A stretch of 64,000 nucleotides of DNA, from contig CAZLDS010000007.1 of assembly GCA_964558395.1 (NCBI GenBank), positions 19,900-83,899 of the forward strand. The letters run 5' to 3'. This document shows, one piece after another, positions 29,653 through 38,194 of the stretch (positions are counted from its first letter, which is position 1; each line of letters opens with the position of its first letter). The position numbers and the translations under genes were made by a program. The notes under the pieces were generated by a model. That model was not told the origin of the DNA. It saw only the letters and a list, made by a program, of their open reading frames with translations, and made no database searches. Origin of the DNA: CSP1-5 sp964558395 (lineage in GTDB: Bacteria; Methylomirabilota; Methylomirabilia; Methylomirabilales; CSP1-5).

Positions 29653-31953
29653 CTACTGGTAATGGTAGAAAGAGGTGAGGGCTCTCCGGGCAAAGGACGT
29701 GGTCAGGAAAAGATCCCGGAAAAACGCGACCGTCAGCCGCCAGGGTCGGATATTCCAGAATCGCCACCCCCGAACATGCTCTGACGTTCTCTTCCAGAAA
29801 CGTTGCAGATCCTGCCGGGAGTAGAAGATCTGGTTACTGAGGGGATCGAACTTGAGGAAACGGAGCTCCAGCTTTGATGGCAGTTTCTCCCTGAAGCTCG
29901 AGTAGGCCTCTCGCCATTCCTGCACTTTCAAGGCCTGCCAGGCGTCCCTGTGCAGGTCGCAAAGCTGATCAAGCCGCTTCCCCACCGGTCCGTCTTGCAC
30001 CACAAGCCGCCGTCGCACCTTCTGGATTCTGGTCTGCAGGCCTCCCCACTCTCTTAAGAACGCATCGAGATCTTTGCGATCGATCAGGGGCTTCGAGGCG
30101 AGGTCTTCAAAGGGGTCGAGTAACGCCCTGGCCTTAGCCGGCAGCGACACTTTGGCATTCGCATATGCCTTTTTCCACTCTGCGATCCGCAGGGTCTGCC
30201 ATATCTCTCCCTGGATGCGCTGAACCTCCGCGTAAAACCGCTTTTCGGCTTCACTCCGCGGGCGCGTCTGTAGCCAAATTTCCTCCAACTCCTTTACAAA
30301 CCGGGCCCACGACACCAACAGACGCGCGACCTCCTTCGTCCGCTTCCAGAGATGGACCGGCAACGGATCAATCGCAAAGCCGGGTCGCCGTGTGCGCCGG
30401 TCTTTCAAACGGAAAAAGCCGGCAACCATCGGATGCTGCCGCTCAATCAGGGCCGCGTTCTTGTACCAGATGAGGTTAATCATCAGGTTCCAGTAGACCC
30501 AGGGGTTATGGCTCCACCGAGACAGAATCTGAGTCATATTTGCTTTGCTGAAAAAGGCTTTCCAGGCATTTTCGTACGCCTGGATCCATTCGTCAGCAGT
30601 CATATGGGGATGATGGACCACCGGGTGAAAGGAATCACGCTTGTTGAAATCGGGATCCATCCACTCTCCCCGCTTTTTCATTTCCAGGTGATCATGAGAT
30701 CCGGGCAACGGGGTCAGCATGAAGAACGACGCGATGTCCGGCTGGATCACATCCGCCAGGTATTCAATGTCGCGGGGGAGCTGCTCCTTCGTATCGAAGG
30801 GAAAGCCGATGATGTACCCGACGTGGACGACCACCCCCACTTCATGCCATTCCCGGATGATATTCACGTACTCGTCGACTTTGTTCTGCGGCTTCCCCCC
30901 GGCCTTGAGATTGTCCGGATTCACGCTCTCCATGCCGATAAACACCTGGGTGCAGCCGGCTTCGGCGGCGAGGCGGACAAAGTCTTTGGGTTTGCGTGCG
31001 AGGTCTACCTGCATCGTGAACGTGACCTTGATACCCTCCTCCTCGCGGAGCCGGACCATGGCCTCGAAGGTCTCGCGCCACCGTTTTTTCCGGGCGAAAT
31101 TGTCGTCGGTGAAGAAGTAGAAATCGACCCCGTGCTGGTGATAATTGTCTCGTACCAACTGGGCAATATCCTCCGCGGTCCGCTCACGCATCGTTCTGCC
31201 CTGTACATTGATGATCGTGCAAAACGTACACGCAAAGGGGCAGCCACGCGAGGCATCCACGGTACCAAAGGTGGGTCGCGCAAAGTGCTGCATGCTCGAT
31301 GGACTCATGACTGGGAGGGGGGCGTTCTCGATATCCACGAGACTCTTGAGGTCTTGGGCAAAGGAGTAGAGGGGCTTGAGCTGTCCATTGAGGAGGTCGG
31401 TGAGAATTCCTTCCCACTTCCCCTCAACCTCGCCCGACACGACCACGATCGATTCCTGATATAGCTCCTGGAGGTCCGGTTCGTTGGGACTCAGCATGTT
31501 GACGGTTCCACTGGTATGAAATCCCCCGATGATCACATCAATGCCGTGCGCCCGGAACTCCTTTCCCATGTCGACCGCCCGCGGAAACTGGTTGGTTTGC
31601 ACGCCGACCAAGCACACGACCAGCTTCGTCGCAGGGCGGCGGCTCCACCGGACGATCTTCTTGACGGGGACTTTTTCCGTTGTTTCATCAAAGACGTCCA
31701 CCCGAATGTCGATATCTCCCAAGACCCCACGGGTCTTGACATCCTCCGTCAAGCCCCGTAACACGCTGAGCGTGTTGCTTGGCAGCACCCCCTTCCAAAA
31801 CCGGACCAGATATCCGTCATCGTCATACTTCGAAGCCTTGATGAGAACCACGTGAAGGGTCTGGTACTTTCTGGCATGAGGGAGGAGACCAACATGCTCC
31901 GAGCTCGGACGCTCGGCGGAAACATCAACGACAGGCAGCGGTGCGGTGTTCAT
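29653..31953 (-). CDS. B12-binding-domain radical SAM protein with long C-terminal extension
   Basis: A 766-residue protein. Residues about 30-200 form a Rossmann-like B12-binding-type domain (VVCLVGVQTNQFPRAVDMG, IDVIIGGFHTSG). The radical SAM core follows with RGCPFACTFCTI (CX3CX2C, about 240-251) and a TIM-barrel to about 470. The last 290 residues are Trp- and Lys-rich helices with no recognised domain, longer than in usual family members. A strong GAAGGAGG site precedes the ATG. The gene follows mqnC by 43 bp. It might methylate or rearrange a lipid or quinone-related substrate, but the substrate is unknown. Confidence 0.8.
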   Translation of the reverse strand: MNTAPLPVVDVSAERPSSEHVGLLPHARKYQTLHVVLIKASKYDDDGYLVRFWKGVLPSNTLSVLRGLTEDVKTRGVLGDIDIRVDVFDETTEKVPVKKIVRWSRRPATKLVVCLVGVQTNQFPRAVDMGKEFRAHGIDVIIGGFHTSGTVNMLSPNEPDLQELYQESIVVVSGEVEGKWEGILTDLLNGQLKPLYSFAQDLKSLVDIENAPLPVMSPSSMQHFARPTFGTVDASRGCPFACTFCTIINVQGRTMRERTAEDIAQLVRDNYHQHGVDFYFFTDDNFARKKRWRETFEAMVRLREEEGIKVTFTMQVDLARKPKDFVRLAAEAGCTQVFIGMESVNPDNLKAGGKPQNKVDEYVNIIREWHEVGVVVHVGYIIGFPFDTKEQLPRDIEYLADVIQPDIASFFMLTPLPGSHDHLEMKKRGEWMDPDFNKRDSFHPVVHHPHMTADEWIQAYENAWKAFFSKANMTQILSRWSHNPWVYWNLMINLIWYKNAALIERQHPMVAGFFRLKDRRTRRPGFAIDPLPVHLWKRTKEVARLLVSWARFVKELEEIWLQTRPRSEAEKRFYAEVQRIQGEIWQTLRIAEWKKAYANAKVSLPAKARALLDPFEDLASKPLIDRKDLDAFLREWGGLQTRIQKVRRRLVVQDGPVGKRLDQLCDLHRDAWQALKVQEWREAYSSFREKLPSKLELRFLKFDPLSNQIFYSRQDLQRFWKRTSEHVRGWRFWNIRPWRLTVAFFRDLFLTTSFARRALTSFYHYQ

Positions 31954-31996
31954 GTCTTTCCTCCTTCAAACCTTCGCCCCGGAAAATCCGCGTCAA

Positions 31997-33103
31997 CTAT
32001 TGCAGGATCTCGTACCGCGTATTTCGGACGCGTGGGATATATCCCGCGTCCACAATCACCCGCTCGAGCTCTTCTCGGACGGCCATGAATTTGGCCCCCC
32101 CGGCGGAGACCACTTGCTCTTCGAAGATCGTGCTGCCGAGATCATTCACCCCGTAATGGAGGGCGATCTGAGCCACCTTGGGCCCCTGGGTGAGCCAAGA
32201 GGCCTGGATATTGTCAAAGTTATCCAACATCAGCCTGGCCACGGCCATGGTGCGAAGATAGTCAAAGGCCGAGGCCCGCTTTCCTCCCAGCTCGGTCCCC
32301 GCGGGTTGGAAGTTCCAGGCGACAAAGGCGGTGAATCCCTTCGTCTCATCTTGGAGGGCACGGAGCTGCAGGAGATGTGCCACACGCTGCTCAGGCGTCT
32401 CTACCGATCCGAACATCATCGTCGCACTCGACGGGAGACCGACCTGATGGGCCGTCCGCATGCAATCGAGCCACTCGTCTACAGTGTCCTTCAACCGGGA
32501 AATCTGCAGGCGAACTTCATCCACCAGGATCTCTGCTCCCCCTCCCGGGACCGAGCCAAGCCCAGCCGCTTTCAAACGCGACAGCGTTTCTCGGAGCGAA
32601 AGTTGCGAGATTTTGGCCAGGTAGATCAGCTCTGCGGGTGACAAACCATGGATGTGGACAGGAAAGCGTTCCTTGATCGCCCGGAAGGTATCCTCGTAGT
32701 AGTCGATCTTGAGCGCCGGGTTGAGGCCCCCCTGAAAGAGCACCTCGGTGCCCCCGTGGTCAACGAGTTCCTGGATCTTTTGGAAGATTTCCTCTCGGGA
32801 GAGGACGTAGCCTTCCTGATGACCCGGCAGGCGGTAGAAAGCGCAGAAGGCGCATTTCACCCAGCAAACGTTGGTGTAGTTGATGATCCGACCAACAACA
32901 TAAGTCACCTCCCGCTCCGGACACTTCCGGCGCCGCACCGTGTCGGCCAGGAAGCCGAGCCAGGGAAGGTTCGTCGCCTGCCACAGGACCGCGCCATCTG
33001 CGGCGGAAAGGCGTTCCTGGGCCAGGACCTTCGCTTCAATGTCCTCGAATCTTTTCGCCCCGTTTCCCGACATCGCTTCCCTGGGAAAAAGACGCCTCAG
33101 CAC
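31997..33103 (-). CDS. mqnC: Cyclic dehypoxanthinyl futalosine synthase
   Basis: A 368-residue radical SAM enzyme of the futalosine menaquinone pathway; it cyclises dehypoxanthine futalosine. The cluster motif is NYTNVCWVKCAFCAFYR, and GSVPGGGAEILVDEV, SATMMFGSVET and FQPAGTELGG match MqnC. Its start overlaps the mqnE stop by 7 bp, so translation is likely coupled. ATG 33073 is an alternative start. The partner genes mqnA, mqnB and mqnD are not in this window. Confidence 0.93.
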   Translation of the reverse strand: MLRRLFPREAMSGNGAKRFEDIEAKVLAQERLSAADGAVLWQATNLPWLGFLADTVRRRKCPEREVTYVVGRIINYTNVCWVKCAFCAFYRLPGHQEGYVLSREEIFQKIQELVDHGGTEVLFQGGLNPALKIDYYEDTFRAIKERFPVHIHGLSPAELIYLAKISQLSLRETLSRLKAAGLGSVPGGGAEILVDEVRLQISRLKDTVDEWLDCMRTAHQVGLPSSATMMFGSVETPEQRVAHLLQLRALQDETKGFTAFVAWNFQPAGTELGGKRASAFDYLRTMAVARLMLDNFDNIQASWLTQGPKVAQIALHYGVNDLGSTIFEEQVVSAGGAKFMAVREELERVIVDAGYIPRVRNTRYEILQ

Positions 33104-34329
33104 CTCGGCGGCACCAGCTTGAGGCTTCCGGGCCTCTCAGCCAATTCCTGGCCGCCGTTGACCTGTGGCGCCTCCACGATCACGTTATAGAGCGCATCGC
33201 GCTCCACCGGAACCCGACCCGCCTCGCAAATGAGGTCCATGAGCTCCTGATGGCTCAAGACCTGGCGATGGGACGTGGTCCCCAGGGCATGGGTAATCTC
33301 GTAATGGTTGACAGTTCCGTCCACGTCGTCCGCCCCGTACCAGAGGGCGAGCTGGGCGACCTGAGGTGTAATCATAATCCAGAAGGCCTTGATGTGCGGA
33401 AAGTTATCCAGGAGCAGGCGGGACACGGCAATCTCACGCAGATTCTGCTGCCCGGTTGTCACCGGAACCTGTTCGAGCTCGGTCCGCGCAGGGTCGAAAG
33501 CGAGAGGCACAAAGCACTGGAACCCTTTGGTCTCGTCCTGAAGCGCGCGGATATGAAGGAGGTGTTTGACCTTTTCTTCGACCGTCTCGATATGTCCATA
33601 GAGCATGGTCGCGTTGGACCTGAGTCCGGCACGGTGGACCTCGCGTGCCACGTCAAACCATCCCTCGTTATCCAGTTTGGCCCGAAAGAGCTCCTCATGC
33701 ACCCGGTCACTGAAGACCTCCGCTCCCCCGCCGGGAACACAGGCGAGGCCCGCACCTTTGAGTTCTGCGAGGACGTCTGCAAGAGGTTTCTTGGCGGCTC
33801 GGGCGATCTGCGCCAGCTCAATCATGGTAAAGGCTTTGATCTGTGCGTCAGGACGCGCCGCCCGGACGGCGTGGATGATGTCCAGGTAATACTGATACGG
33901 GAGCTTCGGGTTGATCCCCGCCACCATGTGGATTTCTCGAATCACCTGGTGGCGGTATTGCTTGAGACGGGCAACGATATCATCCGGGGTAAGTACGTAG
34001 CCTCTGGGATCTCCAGGCGGGGCATAAAAGGAGCAGAATTTGCACAATTTATTGCAGATATTCGTGTAGTTGATGTGGACGTTTCGAACGTAGTAGGTGG
34101 CATCCCCGTTCACGCGCTCCCGAAGCTGGTTCGCCAAAGCACCCACAGCGGTCAGGTCCGGATTTCGGTACAGACGGAGGCCATCCCCGTAAGAGAGGCG
34201 CTCGCCCTTCGCAATTTTTTTGGAAAGATCCGCTAACCCGGCCCGACCGACCAGCGCTTCCACATGGTTCTCCGGTTCATGGTTCGATGTGGATGTGAAC
34301 CACGAACGGTAAGCGGCGGACTCCGTCAT
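33097..34329 (-). CDS. mqnE: Aminofutalosine synthase
   Basis: A 410-residue radical SAM enzyme that joins 3-[(1-carboxyvinyl)oxy]benzoate and SAM to give aminofutalosine. The cluster motif is NYTNICNKLCKFCSFYA; CVPGGGAEVFSDRVHEELF and DDVDGTVNHYEITHA distinguish it from MqnC. The start ATG at 34329 shares ATGA with the yjbQ stop. The tight mqnE-mqnC order means the organism makes menaquinone by the futalosine route, a plausible electron acceptor for the formate dehydrogenase. Confidence 0.93.
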   Translation of the reverse strand: MTESAAYRSWFTSTSNHEPENHVEALVGRAGLADLSKKIAKGERLSYGDGLRLYRNPDLTAVGALANQLRERVNGDATYYVRNVHINYTNICNKLCKFCSFYAPPGDPRGYVLTPDDIVARLKQYRHQVIREIHMVAGINPKLPYQYYLDIIHAVRAARPDAQIKAFTMIELAQIARAAKKPLADVLAELKGAGLACVPGGGAEVFSDRVHEELFRAKLDNEGWFDVAREVHRAGLRSNATMLYGHIETVEEKVKHLLHIRALQDETKGFQCFVPLAFDPARTELEQVPVTTGQQNLREIAVSRLLLDNFPHIKAFWIMITPQVAQLALWYGADDVDGTVNHYEITHALGTTSHRQVLSHQELMDLICEAGRVPVERDALYNVIVEAPQVNGGQELAERPGSLKLVPPRC

Positions 34330-34754
34330 TCGCCGAGAACCTGTACTTGAATACTCCGTTCTTGGGGACCATCGAGCTCCGCAAAGATAATGCTTTGCCA
34401 GCGCCCGAGGATCACCTCCCCTGCCTGAACTGGGAGGGCCAGGCTCCGGGCGAGCAACATGGCCCGCAGGTGCGAACCGGCATTACCCCGCGTACAGTCG
34501 GAAAACTGGGGATCGTTATGCCGGTAGTACTCTTCATCCTGGATGAGGCGGGTGAGAATCGCCTTCATGTCCTCGATGAGGGCTGCCTGAAACTCGTTGA
34601 TGAAGAGGACGGCGGTCGTGTGCAAGGTATTCAGAAGCACCACCCCATTGCGAATCGCGTGCTTGCTGAGGAATTCTCGGACCACCTGGGTAATGTCAAG
34701 AAGCTGCAGTTGTTCCTTTGTCTTGACGGAAATGGTCTCAAAGGCAACTCTCAC
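34326..34754 (-). CDS. yjbQ: YjbQ (UPF0047) family protein
   Basis: A 142-residue protein with the UPF0047 signature: LHTTAVLFINEF (about 44-55), GNAGSHLRAMLL (about 90-101) and LGRWQSIIFAELDGPQ (about 116-131). The E. coli protein shows weak thiamine-phosphate synthase activity; its true role is unclear. The start is GTG 34754 after GGAGGAGG. It overlaps mqnE by 4 bp and lies 15 bp after the CopD-like gene, forming part of a packed operon. Confidence 0.9.
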   Translation of the reverse strand: MRVAFETISVKTKEQLQLLDITQVVREFLSKHAIRNGVVLLNTLHTTAVLFINEFQAALIEDMKAILTRLIQDEEYYRHNDPQFSDCTRGNAGSHLRAMLLARSLALPVQAGEVILGRWQSIIFAELDGPQERSIQVQVLGE

Positions 34755-34769
34755 GGCATCCTCCTCCCG

Positions 34770-35261
34770 TCAGCCTAACCGACCCATACGGAGTCCCAGA
34801 TAGAGGATGACAGCCCCGAGAGCTGCAGCCACGAGATTCCACCTTTGAATACGCTGGACCAATTGAGTCCCCTGCATGGAAGGAAGATCCTCAGGATTCC
34901 CTTCCTCCGTGGAAAGAGCCCTGAACAGCCTCGGACCGAGGGCAAAAAATTGGTAACTGCTCACCAAGACGAGGACAAAAACCAGAAAAAGTTTCAGTGC
35001 CAGCACGCCAAAGAGACGCGACATGTACTCTGGTCCCAGACCCTCTTTGAGCGGCGTTAGCGCCACCGCTCCGGTTATGACGAGCACCCCCAGGCTCCCG
35101 AGGCTTATGGGATGAAAGATCCGAAGCGCCCCTGCCAAGAGATGTAAGCCATCCGCATCAAGCCCCCGCCGCCGAAGGACCGGGATCAGCACTGCCGCCA
35201 AAAATACTGTCCCCCCCAAGTAGACGGCGACTGCCACGGTATGGAGGATTGCCAGCAACAC
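34770..35261 (-). CDS. CopD-like four-helix membrane protein
   Basis: A 163-residue protein with four hydrophobic segments (about 1-25, 45-72, 84-107, 137-157). LHTVAVAVYLGGTVFL in the first and LRIFHPISLGSLGVLVITG in the second place His in the membrane as in CopD/DUF4149-type proteins. Its role is uncertain; similar proteins are linked to copper uptake or haem. The start is GTG 35261 with only a weak ribosome site. It precedes yjbQ-mqnE-mqnC by 15 bp. Confidence 0.7.
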   Translation of the reverse strand: MLLAILHTVAVAVYLGGTVFLAAVLIPVLRRRGLDADGLHLLAGALRIFHPISLGSLGVLVITGAVALTPLKEGLGPEYMSRLFGVLALKLFLVFVLVLVSSYQFFALGPRLFRALSTEEGNPEDLPSMQGTQLVQRIQRWNLVAAALGAVILYLGLRMGRLG

Positions 35262-35354
35262 CTGGGGTCGCCTGTGGAACCGCCGACACGAACGCTTGTC
35301 ATCGACGAGATCCGCCTTTACCCTCCCTGTGGCCCGAACGTCAAAGCCGGAATA

Positions 35355-36212
35355 TTAACCGGTTTTACCCCCCACGTCAACTCTCTTCTCACGGGAACCC
35401 ATCTCTCGAACGAAGGCCCGCATATGACGCGTTATTTCCTGGGGCTGATCCTCAGGGAGGAAGTGCCCCGCCTCCTTCACCACCACCAGTCGCGCGGCGG
35501 GGAGTCTATCTGCCAGGCGTTGGCCGAATTTGATATCTTGATACGCATCAGCCTCCCCCCACAGGAGAAGCACGGGAAGGGGGAGTTGCTCAATTTCAGC
35601 CGCCCGGACCAGGATGTCCCGGTTGTTCAAAGCGCGGGCACACCGGAGATATGCCTGTCTCCCCTCCACACTGTCAAAGGGGCGGACATATTCCGTTACC
35701 AAGGTATCAGTTGCCCGAGCCTGGTGGAACATGCCCCGCCGCAATGCCTTCGCGAATCCGGCGCGTAAGTCCACGGTCTGGATGATCTGATCCCAGGCCA
35801 GATCCTTCAGACGATCGATCTCCGGGACAGGCCAAGAATCGTAGGCCACCGTATCCAACAGAACGAGACGTTTCACCAATTCCGGTCGCTCCAGGGCGAG
35901 GAGCTGAGCGACCCCACCGCCGATATCGTGCCCCGCGACGGTGGCATGCGTCACTCCCACCTTCATCATGAATTCGGCGACGTACCGGGCCTGAGCCGGG
36001 AGCGACAGATCCGCACTTGATGGTTTATCAGAGTCGCCGTATCCCAACAGGTCCAGGGCACACACGGCGAAGTCTTCGGCGAGGGGGGAGATCACACCCC
36101 GCCACAGGTACGCGGACGTGGGGATGCCGTGAATCAGGAGGACCGATTCACCCTTCCCCTGTCGGACATAGGCGATCGTGCCCTCTCGGATGGTCACTCG
36201 TGATTTTTCCAT
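35355..36212 (-). CDS. Alpha/beta hydrolase with Asp nucleophile (dehalogenase/epoxide-hydrolase-like)
   Basis: A 285-residue alpha/beta hydrolase. The oxyanion motif HGIPTSAYLW (about 30-39) and the nucleophile elbow VAGHDIGGGVAQ (about 96-107) are visible. The nucleophile is Asp, as in haloalkane dehalogenases and epoxide hydrolases, not the Ser of esterases. WGEADAY (about 226) and EAGHFLPED (about 253, His) complete the usual set. ATG 36212 after GGGAGGGGATC was chosen over a start 36 nt upstream. It has no signal peptide. It is 93 bp upstream of the CopD-like gene. Confidence 0.83.
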   Translation of the reverse strand: MEKSRVTIREGTIAYVRQGKGESVLLIHGIPTSAYLWRGVISPLAEDFAVCALDLLGYGDSDKPSSADLSLPAQARYVAEFMMKVGVTHATVAGHDIGGGVAQLLALERPELVKRLVLLDTVAYDSWPVPEIDRLKDLAWDQIIQTVDLRAGFAKALRRGMFHQARATDTLVTEYVRPFDSVEGRQAYLRCARALNNRDILVRAAEIEQLPLPVLLLWGEADAYQDIKFGQRLADRLPAARLVVVKEAGHFLPEDQPQEITRHMRAFVREMGSREKRVDVGGKTG

Positions 36213-36269
36213 GATCCCCTCCCGGATCAAACAGGTACCCCTCCGCAAGACCGCATGATATCACTTTTA

Positions 36270-36584
36270 TCATCCAACCTGTGAAAGGATTAACACCGCC
36301 CCAACACCGGCCGCCATGCCCACGATTGGGCTCCTCACCCGGGCCGCCACCAAGACTGTCAGCCCGAGGGCGATACCCCGAAGGCTCAGTGCCTCCAGAG
36401 ACGAGGGTCCCTTCACATACCCAAACCACACGAAACTGGCGATGATGGAGAACGAGAGGAATTAGAACCACCGGATCATGCGTGGACTCAGGGTAAGCCG
36501 GGGACCCAGGAGCAACGGGACGACCCGCAGCATATACGTTCCCACCCCCATGCCTAGGATAATTGCGACGTGCCCTCCCACCAT
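36270..36584 (-). pseudogene. azlD: azlD-like gene with in-frame stop
   Basis: Reading on the minus strand from ATG 36584 gives a hydrophobic protein with AzlD character (GMGVGTYMLRVVPLLLGPRL, then after the stop FLSFSIIASFVWFGYVKG and GIALGLTVLVAARVRSPIVG) ending in TGA at 36270. A TAA at 36464-36462 interrupts it after codon 40. AzlD is the small partner of AzlC in branched-chain amino acid export. Sequencing error is the alternative explanation. Confidence 0.75.
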
Positions 36585-36852
36585 ACCTCCACCCCAATAG
36601 CCGCTGTCGCGACCACGATCGCGTTAACAGTGAGCCCCCCAGGCACTGCCCGCCCACTGTGAGAAGGTCAACGGCGGGAAACTGGGCCGGGCCGGCAAAG
36701 ACCACCACAGACATCAAAAACAACTCCCCCGCGGGGAGACCCCTGGCGTGGGCGGTTATCCCGAGGGTGAACGTGATGGCGAAAAACGCCAAGCAGACCG
36801 GGATCGCCGCCCGTGCCCCTTCCGCAAATCTGGCAATCTCGTCACCGTTCAT
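36554..36852 (-). pseudogene. azlC: azlC remnant, frameshifted and internally deleted
   Basis: From ATG 36852 the first 60 residues match the AzlC start (GLPAGELFLMSVVVFAGPAQFPAVDLL). Then the frame is lost near 36660; the next frame continues with PGGLTVNAIVVATAAIGVEV until a TAG at 36554. AzlC is normally about 230 residues, and only about 95 remain. It overlaps the TatD-like stop by 11 bp and the azlD remnant start by about 30 bp, keeping the ancestral operon order. Confidence 0.72.
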
Positions 36853-37744
36853 CGGCGATCCGCGGAACAGCAAGGCCGAGACCGTAAAAGGCGTTGGCGT
36901 TTTCAAAGGCGGCCTGCTGGATGTGCTTGAGCGGGACCCCCAGGCGGCGCATGGCCCGGAACGAGGCAGGAAGACCCAAGACATCGTACGAAGTGTAGGC
37001 CACCAGATCGGAGTTCAGAAGAATTCTGTCCGGACCGTGTCGAGCCACCATCTCGGCAACATCCTGTGGTCGGATCTCGCGGATGGCAAGCCCCACACTG
37101 ATTCCTGCGTAGGCGTTCGTCTCCTTCAAGACGAATTCCAGGGTCGCCGCATCAGAGTGGTCCACCACCAGCCGATCCTGGGGGAATCCGACGGACTCCA
37201 CGACTCTAAGACCCCGCTCGAGACAGGATCGCCTGATGTCTGGGGGCAGCGCCACTCCTCCAGCAACCATGGCCCGTTTTTTCGGAGAAGGGGTATGGAG
37301 AATAAAGGGCTTGTCGTGGAGCTTCGCTACCTGGAGTTGCCCTTGTAAAACGTCTTCCTGCTCTTCGAGAGACCACGTCATCCCCCAGACCTGAAAAGGA
37401 TCGAGACCCATCTCCCCTACCGCCACCACCGGGGGATTTTGGAAATACTTCGGCATCCTCTCGAGGAGCTTCTCCCAATCGCGAACCCGCGTGGCGTGAG
37501 AGATGCCAATGCTGACGTACAAGCGAAACAGGAGGTCCTGCGGCGCCGTGCCCGCAAGTTGAATTGGCTGCCGCCAAAGGGCTTCAATGTCACTCGGGCC
37601 TGGGACGTCACTGCGCACGGATCGAGACAGATAGGGAGAGCCGGCAGAAATCACCGCGGCTTGCATGCCGCACATCCCTAAGAGCTCCCAATCGTCCCAG
37701 GGAAGGGAGTGCATGTGCGTATGGCTGTCGATATAAGGTATCAT
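36842..37744 (-). CDS. TatD-like amidohydrolase-superfamily protein
   Basis: A 300-residue metal-dependent hydrolase. Motifs: DSHTHMHS (residues 6-13, first metal His pair), GEMGLDPF (about 110, Glu ligand), FILHTPSP (about 147, His), DHSDA (about 193, His) and LLNSDLVAY (about 242, Asp). These follow TatD/PHP-like order. The natural substrate is uncertain; TatD proteins act on DNA or on small molecules. ATG 37744 has GGCGGATGG upstream. The stop overlaps the azlC remnant. Confidence 0.78.
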   Translation of the reverse strand: MIPYIDSHTHMHSLPWDDWELLGMCGMQAAVISAGSPYLSRSVRSDVPGPSDIEALWRQPIQLAGTAPQDLLFRLYVSIGISHATRVRDWEKLLERMPKYFQNPPVVAVGEMGLDPFQVWGMTWSLEEQEDVLQGQLQVAKLHDKPFILHTPSPKKRAMVAGGVALPPDIRRSCLERGLRVVESVGFPQDRLVVDHSDAATLEFVLKETNAYAGISVGLAIREIRPQDVAEMVARHGPDRILLNSDLVAYTSYDVLGLPASFRAMRRLGVPLKHIQQAAFENANAFYGLGLAVPRIADER

Positions 37745-37809
37745 TTGCCATCCGCCGAAACCGGCGTCCCACGATATGACAAAGCGCCCATGAACGCAAG
37801 GGTGTCAGC

Positions 37810-37848
37810 AAAAAGCCAGGGCATCATGGTCATCATGATGCCCTGGCT
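37810..37848 (-). terminator. Rho-independent terminator after the TPR gene
   Basis: A perfect 15-bp stem, AGCCAGGGCATCATG (37814-37828) and its complement (37834-37848), with a 5-nt loop; on the minus strand it is followed by TTTTTGC-type sequence. It lies 17 bp beyond the TPR stop and ends the pdh-lip transcript. Confidence 0.85.
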
Positions 37849-37864
37849 CCACTCAGCGGGAAGC

Positions 37865-38185
37865 CTACGAACCGCGCTGCAGCACTACGGCCTGTGCCAT
37901 CTCCGCCTCGGCCTCAGGGATCATCCCCTTCTTGCGGTAAAAGACCGAGAGGCTGGTATGGTAAAGGGGTTCTTTGGGATTGAGCTCAATTGCCCTCCTG
38001 ATCGTGGTGACCGCGTCATCCGTCATTCCCTTTTGATCGTAGGCCTGGGCCAATGCCAGATACGCATCGGCGTAGTTCGCGTCGAGATCGATGGATTTCT
38101 TGAACGCAGCAATGGCCTCGTCGCTCTCCATTTTGGCAAAATGATTGAGCCCCTGATTGAAGTATTCCTCCCGTGTGCTCATCAT
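37865..38185 (-). CDS. Small cytoplasmic TPR protein
   Basis: A 106-residue protein made of about three TPR units (YFNQGLNHFAKMESDEAIAAF, DAYLALAQAYDQKGMTDDAV, YHTSLSVFYRKKGMIPEAEA). No signal peptide. GGAGGGG precedes two adjacent ATGs (38185 and 38182). It closes the pdh-lipB transcript, 9 bp after lipB, and is followed by a strong terminator. A scaffold role for the neighbouring complex is possible but unproven. Confidence 0.82.
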   Translation of the reverse strand: MMSTREEYFNQGLNHFAKMESDEAIAAFKKSIDLDANYADAYLALAQAYDQKGMTDDAVTTIRRAIELNPKEPLYHTSLSVFYRKKGMIPEAEAEMAQAVVLQRGS

Positions 38186-38194
38186 CCCCTCCAG

